A stretch of DNA of 64,000 nt from Myoxocephalus aenaeus. Its lineage: Eukaryota; Chordata; Actinopteri; Perciformes; Cottidae. Below the pieces are notes generated by a model, which had not been told where the DNA came from, ran no database searches, and was given only the letters and a program-made list of their open reading frames with translations. Below, piece after piece: positions 37,601-49,900 of this stretch. The stretch is taken from contig JBAMJR010000097.1 of the NCBI GenBank assembly GCA_038501785.1, positions 7,983,001 through 8,047,000 of the forward strand, written 5' to 3'. Numbering within the stretch: position 1 is the first letter of the stretch; the number at the start of each line of letters is the position of its first letter. The translations under genes were made by a program, and so were the position numbers.

Positions 37601-40600
37601 GACATGTTCCACTATTTTCTGATACTTTACAGTGTCACAGGTTAATCAATTAATCAAGACAATTATGTAAAGATGAATTGATAATGAAAATAATTATAAA
37701 GAGTTGCAGCCATGGGCTAAATAAAGCACACAATAAATAGACATCGGTGCTCGCATATAACAAGGATCACAAAATGCACTTTAAAAAACTACTGCTGAGA
37801 TGCACCAACTACATCCACCAACGCGTTTGTTATAGTTTCCATCTTGGCCCTTTCTGGGATTAGCACTGGATGAAACGTCTGCACGCGGGCGGGAGTCTCG
37901 CGCCTTTATAGTCTCGGGCAGCAGGGGGAGAAAGGGGCGGTCCTACGACCCCGCAGCGTCACGTGCTCCGCCCTCGTCTCCTGTAAACATCACGTTCACC
38001 TCCAGCGAGAGAAGTCACTCTGCTCCGCGCGAGCGAGAGACGGAGTCGACTTCTTTCTCGCTTATTTGGCGAATATTACGAAGGGATGCGTCTCGTTTAA
38101 AGTCCAATGTACCACGGGCCAATACGCATACTGCTCAATGCGCCGAGGAGAGCTTCGTGGCGCCTGGTTTGTTGACCAGAAAGTAGCAGCTGCCCCAATC
38201 TGGACGAGCAACGCGCCGAGGTCCGAAGGGGAAAGGACACTTTGACGAGTTTCGCAATATTGTTTTGATTTCCCAGTCAAACCTTTTGGGGTACTTTCCC
38301 CTCGGTAGGCAGCGACGAGTCTGACGAGCAGCGATGGATCGAGGTGGCTGCCAGATGAGTGGCGGCGGCGGCGGCGGCGGCGACGGCGGGCCCGAGCAAC
38401 CCGGGATGATCACGCTGGAGGACCTGGAGTCTTTCTCGGAAGACCAGCTGGAGGAGTCGGGCAACAGCCCCGACGAGGAGGATAAAGACATGGACGATGA
38501 CCGGCTGCTGCACTACTGGCAGGACGTGGCGAGGGGACACCAAGTGGAAGTTGCTGAAGGTAAACCCACAAAGAAATAAACACGACATGGACGAGAGAAG
38601 TACAAATAGTCCCTCCTATTTAAGCCATCTTCTTTGAGATATACACTCAGGTGAGGTGTCAAAACAACAACACAAGAAATGTGTGGCTCCTTCCCCAAAG
38701 CATACCATAATACACATTTACCTAGTTTCCAGTGATGCACATCTATAGATAAACCAAGGCATCACATCCCCTGTGCGTTAGGCCAACGTGTTTCGACTAA
38801 AATGGATGTTATTAAGTCAAAGTTAAATCATGAACCATGCAAGGTCAAACTTCTTGGATGGTAACGGGTTGTACTTTAAACGGCCAAACTACAGCAATAA
38901 CAACAAGTTGCGTTTCCTCAGGTGTGATCATGGGACACTATCATTTTAGTGGCTAGAAGTCTGCAATGTCAGAAAACACCTGTGGTTTTTCTATGAATGT
39001 TCCATAATTTAACTGCAACAAGAAAAAAGTTTGTCTATTGTGATTTGCATGGATATTTGAGTATCTTCTTAGTGAAAAAACAATTGGGAAAGTGCTCCGT
39101 CACACTTAACACACAGAAAACAAGGGATCACAAGTACAGTGAGGCGTTAAGAATAAGCATTAATATTGAGCTCTCATGTTTTAAATCAGGTAACGGCACA
39201 GCGTTTCGCTCAGATGAGGTTATCAGACATGTAATAGCAAACCCCCGTTCCTCTTGTGGGTTGAAATACTCTATTGATACAGTATTATCTCACAAATGTA
39301 TATTAAAGAAAAAAGGAAGGAATATGGCCTATATATATATATATATATATATATATAATGTATATGTTATCTGTAGTTTTGTGTTGTATTCAAAGTGCCC
39401 CGGTGGTTAAAAAAATAATAACCTTGCCATTTTTGCCGTAATAGTGCCTCATGAAGTGAATGGTTGTATAGTGTTTGTAGTTTTAGCATACTTACTGCAA
39501 TATGGAATTATAAATTATAATAATAATTTAATTATAATATGAAATATTTAATAATTTCTACCGTAATCTAATAGGCAAAAAAAAATTCCATCGTCACTGT
39601 TCAAAGCTACATCCAATGAAGAGCTGCTTTGTTTAGCTGGGAAATGCAGAGGATAATCTGAAATAAAATAGGCGGTGATAAACACTGACTGCTCACATTT
39701 TTTTATTTTGCACCTTTTCATTTGATTGACATTGTGTTATTGTTTTTTTCAGATAGTGAGATTGTTTTAAATACATCTGTAGTAGTTAAATGTTTATCTT
39801 TACCCAGTCCCATTTTGTTGTCCTTGTTTTTAGCTTGATATCTATTTCCGTACATTGAAAGCAAAGGAAAACCAGAGTCAAATTCCTTGTATCTGTACAC
39901 ATACTTGGCCAATAACGCTGCATTCACATGCCATCATGCCGACGGCAGACGGACCGCAGGAAAAACACACATACAGTGACACCTAATTGCAGGGTGCAAA
40001 ATGAAACATGCATGACAATATGTTGCTAAATTGACAAAATAAAATGTATTAAATGAAATAAACTTGCATACTATTTTATGTAATTCTAGTATAAAATGTT
40101 TATCTTAATATTCTATTGCAAACTACAAAGAGCTTTCTCTCTGTGTGCGAGAGCTACGTAACACGCGGTTGTAAATTCTGTCGCTAAGGACGGCAAACGG
40201 TTAAAATATGATGGAGCCCACCGTGGCTGACGTCTTTGCATCGTCCTCCCGACAACAACTTTAGTTTTTTTACTTATTCTAAATATAGAATGTTTGCGCA
40301 CGGAAAAGATCGGAAAAGCTCTTCTGGAGCAATGCATAGTGAATTTTATACACTGATTGTGCAATACTGTTATCATATTTGTGTGCCTTATTTTGTGCAA
40401 TACTGTTACTATATGTTTTGCCTTAAGTTTATTGTAATTCTGTGTGTTAGGAGGACCCAGCGAAATAAGCTTTTCATTGTACAGAGTAACTGTCTGTTAT
40501 CTGTGCATATGACAATAAAAATATCTTGAATCTCGAATGCCATCTACTGTTCCCGCTGCCGGTATTCTCTGCGCCTAATTTGAATGTTCTTAAAATTAAA

Positions 40601-43600
40601 ATTATATCCAGTTTGCCATCTACCATTTGCATGATCCCATGTGAATGCAACATAGAGCTGATTCTGAGCCGACAATTTAGCTTATATTTTAACACCATCG
40701 GCCATAAGGCTGACCTGGTATTTGTACGGTAAAGTTGATTCAAAAGGTGCAACTTTTCACCTTTCCAAAATGAAGGGCTATATTTGCAATAACTGGTGGA
40801 ATCGTAATGTTTTGTAAACTTGTGCTAAATTCAGCCGATAACTGCAGATTCACAGACAGACTGGGGCATGAGTTTTTCCTTTTCTTTTTTAAGGTCAAAG
40901 GTTGCCAAACTAAGACTAACTCAAACTGTCTGCGTGTCCACATTTAGCTCTTTAAAAATATGTCTTAGGAATACAAAGACAGCCACATGGTGTTGAACTT
41001 CTGGCGGACTGTGGATCGGGAAATGCACATGCGTGGATTGCCAGACCGACGCGGACCCTTAACTGTTTGTATAAATGGAAAGTATGTTTTTCCTAAGGCC
41101 TCGAAGTGTGTCTTTGAGTGTGTCCGAGCAGTCTTATTCCTTTGCTTGATAAACTAACTCAGGTCAGAGTTGTGGTTGGTGGGTCCCTATATTCATGATC
41201 TATTTACAAGCTATCAGAAATGTGATTGGGACGGTCAAGGTTGACCTGCTGTGCAACGCCTAAACCGGAAAGATGGCCTCCAGCAGACCAATCCAGTGTC
41301 TGACTGAGGGATCAGGGCCTCCCCCCTCTGAGTCGAATAGTCAACAAAGCGGTCGTTTTGGTCTTCGTCGACTCAGATCTCTTACGTGGATTTGTCGTTC
41401 TTTATCATGTGTAATGACTTATGTCCAAGAAACATAGAAAGACGTCTTTGCAAACATGTATGGTCTGAATTTGGCATTTGCAGTCTTTTTAAAGTGGTGA
41501 CACAGCTTTTGAAATAATTAACTTGAAAGTCACAAATGGGGTAAATAAGTGTTTTCAGTCACTGATATTTCCATGGCCTCATCGCCAAAGCCTATTATCA
41601 TTCTAATAGTTTCTCTAGAAAATTGTTGACCAATATACTTCATAAATACCTAAATTCAGGAGTAAAACTTGTTATACAAGTCCAAACGTGCTCAGGTTTT
41701 TCAACTCTGCTAATCACAGAAAAATAAACCCATTCACCTAAACTCAACTATAACAGTTTTAAATATTTATTTTTTGACATTGTCCTTCACCTTTCAGGGT
41801 CCAAAACATTAACAAAGTGAACATCAAAGCTTTCTTTTAGTTCAACTTGTGTATGGCTAATACTTGTTAATACTTTTTTTAAATGAAGCACTGTCTACGT
41901 GTGACTCATCACCAGTTTAATATGCCTAAAAGTAATGAGCAGTTCAACCAACGTGATCATTTCCCCCTCAACTTGTTAAAATAGTTGTTCAATCATTGAA
42001 AGGCCAGGAACAAAACAGGAAAAAATGGGAATATTTTGAGAAGGAGACTTTTGGGTGCCCACTTGGAAAACACAGACTGGCACAGTCTCCTCCGGCTGCC
42101 CTTGGATTACGGCACTAATTGAAGACTGAAATCACTTAGTGGGGCTTTCTGACTCTGGGGGGATTAGCTACCTGGCCTGTACTGGTACTGAGGTTGGAGC
42201 TGCTAAACCCTGGATTACAATACTGTTCTTAAGGACACAGGTCAAGGCCATAGTAAACTCCTTTGCCCTAATTGGAATAAAGAAAAGTGGACAGGGTTGA
42301 TGTTTGAGATCTTATCAGTTTTTTGATTGGCTAACATTAGCTAATGCTACGTATGCAACTATAACGCCACTGTAGCTACTAACTAATTATTTGTACAGTC
42401 AAACGGTGGCTGCGAACAGAAATCTATGATCTGTACTATTTTACATCTTTGACTGCAGGGCTCAACCATAAGTCTTGCCAGCTTGCCTGTGGCAAGTAAA
42501 ATGGCACGTCGGGCTAGTAATTACCCGTCCACAGTACCAGTCTGGCGCTCACGAGAAAATGTCGGCGAGTAAAGACAAAGTTTGCGACCTGTGCCAGCAA
42601 GCTTTAGTTGAGTGGCTTTAGACAGGATGTGGGTGTAAGTCCAAATATGTATTCATATTCAGTCAAGCTTTTTGCTGGAAACAAAGACAACATTATTCTC
42701 AATGGATAAAAGGAGGAGAAGTAAAAGGAGGTCAGAGGAGCAGAAATCCTCAGCTGATGCGGATACACAAAAGGCTTCTTCTCACTCGCAAACAAGATCG
42801 GATTTATTGCTCCAAGAGTGCTCTCAAATGGCCATTTCACTGTTTTTAACTTCCCGTAAGTGAACACCAAATGAAAAGTTAGTAACAAAATGTACCACGT
42901 CTTTGTCTCCCTTCATAAATATTGGTAATAAATACCCAAGAAACTAAAAACAAATGAAACAGGAGTGTTCTTCTGCCAAATAACACAGACCGTACTCAAT
43001 TGCATGATAATCTTTCTTCCACACTAATCGGTTGAAACAATGCAGCCATTTTTCGAGTATGAGCACGTTTCGGAGGTCTGTACCCGACAATATGCTCTTT
43101 CCCTGGAAGCACAAGTTAATAATCCAGGCCAGTCAACACCTTAAACTTTACCCGCTGTTTCTGCTAGGTGTTTATGATGACAAGAAAATAGACCCACCCC
43201 AGGTTTAAAAGAATGAACCCAATCAACTAGTCGAATGAGAAACCATAAATAGACCGGTTTGAAATGTTGTACACAATGCCCTACTTCTACACACCTGTTT
43301 TACTATTGTACGTTACATTGCACTGTATCATGTCATTTTTAACACATGAAAAGCCACAAATAGACTGTACTCAACACTTACTATAGCGAGCAAGACTCTA
43401 CTATTGTAGTCACTATGTATGTACACTATTTATGCAGTTTATTTATGCTCACCTACAAAACTCAGACATAACAGGGTATTCTGTTCAAATCCTGTGCTAA
43501 ATCCATGTCTACTACCGCTGATAACATTGGAACACTTCCTGTGTATGTTTCTGATATCGGTACAAAGTAAAAACGCATACATTTAGTATATATACATATG

Positions 43601-43934
43601 CTAATTTAATAACAACATGCATTAAACACCCTATTTGGAAAGTGGTGCTAATGTGGAGTATGATGGTCTGAGAGACTGAACCCCAAAAAGAACAAATGGG
43701 CAAGAGGACAAGAGGTTAGTGGAACAGGAGCCAGGGTGAAAGTGGGACGTGATTACAGCCCCGTATTGATTAGAAAGCACAGGTACAAGTGCATGTTCAC
43801 TGTTCTGCGTCAACACTGAGCGGCTCTAGAGGGGCTGCCATAGAAACTGGTGACGAGTTTGCTTGGCCGTGCGTGCAGTGGTTTAAATGTTTTTTCCCCC
43901 CCTTCACTCTCTGGCAGTTAATATTTAACTACCT

Positions 43935-43985
<51 letters not shown>

Positions 43986-46900
43986 TTGATCACCTAAATA
44001 CCACAGATCCCTCTGACCCAGTTGTCCCTCATGATATTGATTGACAAAATTTGATTGAATTGGGTTCCCGTTGAGTGACTTGCATTTGACAGTTCAACAA
44101 TGGTATTATTTAATCCGACAACGTGAGCATCATCATAACAGAGTGTGATGTGTTGAGGCTGTTCATATTTAATGCAATGACAACTTAGTAGATGAGTTGC
44201 TGCTGTGGTCCGCTTGTAGCATTGTGCAATATGGGCCACACTCCATTCAGTTTCAGATATGGCCACACATGGCTAAATGATATCATCATGCGTGTAATAA
44301 AATAACCTATAGCAAATTGAAATACCTGTGGCTGGGGATAAATTGTAATCTGGTCACGGTTCCATAAGGGGGTAAACTACATTGATGCATAAAATGCTGT
44401 CAAACCTCATTCAAATTTTGGAGAATATTTCAAAAGCACCAGCTACTCTCTCTATTAATACCAGTCTATATATCTGGCCTTGGGCAGCTTTACTCAGTGT
44501 TCTCTCCATCAGCTCCAATAAACATTACTCTCTGCGACATCCTGGCACAGTCATCTGCCCATCTGGCTGCCTTTTCTCACACAAACTACCAACAATGCCG
44601 GCCAACAACTACCACTGTTAGTGAGAATGTTTTATACGGATTAGAGGGGGGACTGGAAGTCTAGGTATGTTGCGAGTGAAAAAAAAGTTGTAATAATATG
44701 AGAAAAGTAGAATAAGTCAAATAAAACATTTAAGAGAATGCCTTGGTATACAGATACTGAGGATACGTTAACTGTACATAGGATATGTACGTTGTGTAAT
44801 ACAAATTGTTTTTACCCATGTAAACAATATTTTATTTCTGCTCCGCCGTTTAAACTTATTAAGTGTCGTTTGTCTTTTGACAGAAATGGCAGAGCCCATC
44901 CAACAGCTAACCACCAACAACCAAGGACGCAGTAACAGAGAAGCCATCCCTTTCACACTCCTTGCACGCAAAGAGAAGGTATCCATCTGACTTTTACTAC
45001 TTTGACCACAACAAATATTGTACAGGTATATATACAGACACATCTCTATACATTTGTGTGTTCTATATAAAAAGGGAAAAGCTATCAAATTGGTGAGCTC
45101 TTCTCTGCGAGTATGGGTCAGATATTTATTTTTGACAAGATGGTCGTGTCGCCCAATACAATAAGCCGTTTAAACTCCTTAGGGGGCAGTATAAATAAAG
45201 AGGGCTAATTAGTTTAACGAGTTAATTAGTTAATTCAAACTTGGCTAGAGACTGCGGTTAAACAAAGGACAATCACGGCACCTTATTCTTAGAGCAGGTC
45301 TCAGTGCCTTGCAGAAGGACAGCATGTTGACAGGAAGCATACTTCAACCAGCAGGTTACAGGCCTGAGTAAAATATATTTAATGTACGAAACAAAGTATT
45401 ATTTTCATCACCGATTTAGCTATGTAAATAATTAGAAATGTTCAGAGATTGGAAGCTCCGCTGTAACCTAACGTAATTTTTCTGGATATTTAACATTAAG
45501 TGACTGACTGCCAGTATTTACTGCCAGTCTGTAAAACTTACCGATGTAGCCGATTAAACAGGATTCAATTTCATCATCCAACTATAAAAGCAGTTGTTAC
45601 AGGACACAGTTTCATAAGACTTGATTCAATTTAACACAGTAATCACGAGTTCCCAGAGTTCTAACTCGTCTTTGCTCATCTGTGCTTCTTCAGTGCGGGG
45701 AGCTGCTGTGGGAGAAACGCCACTACGAGAAGGGCCACTGGGCTTGTGTAAAAATGCGTGAGGAAACTTACGAACAGAGCATCTGCTACGGTTTCATGAA
45801 GCTGATGAGATACATCTGCCAGCAGAACGCATTGGGTAAGTACACCAGCAAGCAACCATTACAAAAAATATCCAGTCTTGTCTTCATTATCATTTGTTGA
45901 TGATAATCCCAAACCAGTATTTTCTCAGGCTAGCCTGACAGGTAATAATGACAGTTTACCATTTCCTTTACATCTCTAGGTGACTACCTGGGCATGACGC
46001 TGCCCATCATCACAGTGGTGCGCACAAATGAGAACCACTCTGTGATCTCCCATGATGTCACTGTGGCGTATTTCCTTCCCGTTGAGCATCAGGCCCAACC
46101 CCCACAACCTAGTGACAATGAGATCGCCATAGAGATCTGGCCCGCTACTACTGTATACACAAGGTCAGTAGAGAATGAACTTGTACTATTCCTAACTCAA
46201 TTCCCTCTTCTTGTTTTCATCGGTGGCTAACATTGATTGTTAATAATGTATTGATCAGTAGTGCTAGAACGAATTAAAACTTGAGGCCCCGTGCTCATGC
46301 ACCACTCCCTCCTTCTTTCAGACCCTTTACTGGTCCCACCAATGAAGTGACCATCGTTAATCAGATCAATGCCATGACTGAGCAGCTGGACTCCCCCAGT
46401 GCGAGCGCCAATGACTCGTTCATTGTGGCCGGCTACACCAACCCTGCTCACATCAACCGTCAGAATGAGATCTGGTTCCTAGAGCGACCCTGAGGGAGAA
46501 GAAGATTGTGTCGTGCATCATCCTACCTGTGACCCTTGAGCCTCATAAAGACTCCCATAACACTGCCGCAGCTCAGCTACAGCCTCAGGTGCAACCCAAT
46601 CTTTATTCACCACTTCTACCTGAAAAGACCACCAGCCCCCGCACACCCCAACACAGTTGGGGCCTGAAATAAACTCAGGCCTTACTCCACCCTCAGTGAA
46701 TATTCATTCTTGTTCATTTAGATAGATCCTCATTTCACCCAAAAGAACTGAACCAAACCACTGCCATACTCTCATGGACACGACCCAGATGTTAAAGACA
46801 CAATGAGTAGGATTTCTCGGTTGCAGTGTGTGAACAAAGCATTCAAATGTGTCTGCCATTGCCCAGAAATGTCTCAAATACAGCAAAAAAATAAAATACA

Positions 46901-49900
46901 GGCATAGGGCTGGGTCTGCAAATACAGACACTGGCACGCACTTGTAGAGGCTCCTACGTGATGATTGAGAGGGATTACTTCTGTACGAGTCTCGTTTTTG
47001 TTTTTTTTACAAAATCCTACTCGTTGTGCCTTTCTGGTGAAATATGGCACTTAACTCCTGCTCTTACATTGATATGACTAAAAAGAACCATTTCCTAAAT
47101 ACACTGCCCTCTAGTTAAAAGTTGAAATAAGTTTAACTCTTCACACTCTGAACACTGATTGCTGTCATAAAAAATGCAGCCGCCTTATCGTCTCCCTTTC
47201 TGTTTGTTGCACAGCTACTTTGTCTCGTCTTGTTGGGTAAAGATCAGGGCACAAAACAAAAAGTTCATTCTCTAGCTTGCTGTGGTGATTACAACTCACT
47301 GTTGATCCACTTTTTCTTTATCTCTGGACTAAATTATTCACTACAGGTTACGATGTGGTGCCAGTCACACTGCATAACTACTGTTACTTATTAACTAATC
47401 AGTAAGCGCAATATTTACCAGATGACCACCAATCAACAAATCGGTCATTAAAAGTTGCTGGGCCACGAACCTTACCCAATCAAGGGTTCTTTCAGCCGTG
47501 GGTTTGGGAAGGGGATCTGCAACAAGCAACACAAACCAATAGACAACATCCAGGCCAGAACTGGTGGCTTCAACCGTGAATAAGCTCAACACAACAGGTG
47601 ACACACTAGTTTAGAAAACAAACACATGAACATAACATGTGTGTTTGTGCATGAATGTACAGCTGCAGGGAGGGTAAACACAAAGGACACACTTCTACAA
47701 ACCAAACGCTGAAAAACTCACTGATGTTACATATCAAAGTAATCAAAGTAATTATTGTATCCTTTTTACCTGAAGAAAAAGTTAAAGCATTCCTCATTGC
47801 AAATCTATTCACACATACGAATAGTTACTTATGTATCTCTTTCTCATGCCGTTTCTACTTGCTACTCTGTGTTAGTGTTTGTGATTAATCCTCAGACATG
47901 CTGTCTGTGGATAGCTGCGGTACTGCAGTTGTGCTCGATCTGGCATGTGCATTTCCCGATCCACACTACAGTCGGTAGTTGAATTCTGTTTTAGTAAAAC
48001 ACTGTTTTCAAATGGTACATCACCAATATAAGGAGAGTCTATGAAGTCCGAATGAAAGATATATATTTTTTATTAAAACAAACTAATGCAATTCAACAAA
48101 AACTAAATGATACACATTAAACCAGCTACACCTAGAGTTCACCTTTTTAATATAGGAATGTTAATGCTTTGGAAATGTACAGTTACTACTTGGGTGCCAG
48201 TGGAATAGGAATTGAGCTAGCCAAATCATCACTGTGTGATTTACCAGGTCAGGGGCATCCTATGAAATGCTTAGGCGCTCTGTTATTGAGGCCTATTAAA
48301 TGGGTGTGAAATTAAAAGTGTGAGCAAGTTGGTTCCATTTGATTTAATCCACATCAAATTGTAAAACAAAGAAATGAACCGTTAATAAAGTTAGTATTGG
48401 GTTGGAAAGGTTGCCCAGAGTTAAGACATCCAAAGAATTTATTTTACATTATGATTGTATAGTTGATTATGATACTCTGACAACAGTAGTGTAAAGTAAA
48501 CACTTCCAAAGCCATTATATATGTGGGTTGGTTTTCCCTTTGGTTATATGGGAACATCAAGTGTGAGTTTTTCTTTTCTTTTTGCTTATTGTTTTAGTGT
48601 TCTGCAAAAGTGTGCTGTTCTGTGAAAGTTAAAGTTCAACAGCGAGAGCTACTGTGGTTTTCTTTGTTCAATAAAAACGTGCTTGTCTCCCGTTTTTTGA
48701 AATGTACAGTGATTCTGAGTTTTATTGGGCTCTTATACACAGTTAGCATTATTCTAGGAGTATTACCAATATAGATCGTAAGACACATGGTACAGACGAG
48801 CTCATCATGAACCTCTTCAGATAATATTATCATAAATATGAAAACAGAGCTTGTGTGTTCAAACAGGTTTTTTTTTAAGTACAGATTGCTCTGCATAAAC
48901 TTCAGCACATTTGTTTCAGTAGATAGCAGAAATAATTTCCGTCACTTTCAATTTATTTAGAATGCCACTAAAACGTAAGCTCTAAATTACACCATCAACG
49001 TCCATTACAACAAAGCAACAAGAGTGTAATGACATATCTCAGCACTAGCTTTGACACAGTGGACCATCCACGCTTAATCAAAATCTGTGATAAAAATGGG
49101 CCACAAGCTGGAGAAAAGCGTACAACTGAGCCCCAAAAACCTGTCTGCATGACTGGTTAATTTTTCTGATTTGCTCAACAATCATTAAATTCTGCCTGAA
49201 TGACCGCAGTGATTCTCATTTATCACCCGAGTGCAGTGGTGTCTCCATTTTGTGTGCAGAGGGAAATGGAGGTTAACGAGCAGGTTGCAGACGGCATCCG
49301 CTCAGGTGGTAATATAATGAGAAAGTAAAAGCAATTAAAGAACAAACAAGAAATGCTATATTATTAGTCATTACAAACAATCCAAAAAGAATCAGAAAGG
49401 AGGGAAGAAAAGACACAAAGAAGAGCCAACGGAGCTCATGTTCAACAGGTCTAAACTCTCAAATGCAGGGGTCACATTCCAGCTGCCCAGCCAGTTGAGA
49501 CAGATGAAGTGTTACTGCACATTTACAGCACAGTACACACGGACAGTGAACCGACCCGTGACAAGGAGTGAGAGGGCATGTAAGGTCTGGCACTGAAGCC
49601 AGACCACCGAGTGGGAAAGGATGTTGCTTTCAAGACAAATCAAACCATTTGATATTAACTGACCCAGTACGAAGCACACAGCCAGAGGAAATACATGTGA
49701 TTCGGAAAAAGGTAACTAACTGTGACCACAAGATGGCAGCCAAGCACCAGAAAAAGTCCCATTCTCAAAGGGAGAATATAAACTAACTATCTGTATGAAT
49801 CTACTAACTATAACTAACTATATGAATCAGACCGTAAACACGTCACGGGCAATTCATTGACTTAATAGTTAAGTATTTTTGGTATCAACAAGAAAGAAAT

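Noticed and set aside
38135..38588. minus-strand frames over the SOUL promoter and exon 1
   Set aside because: Antisense shadows of the Gly- and acid-rich exon 1.
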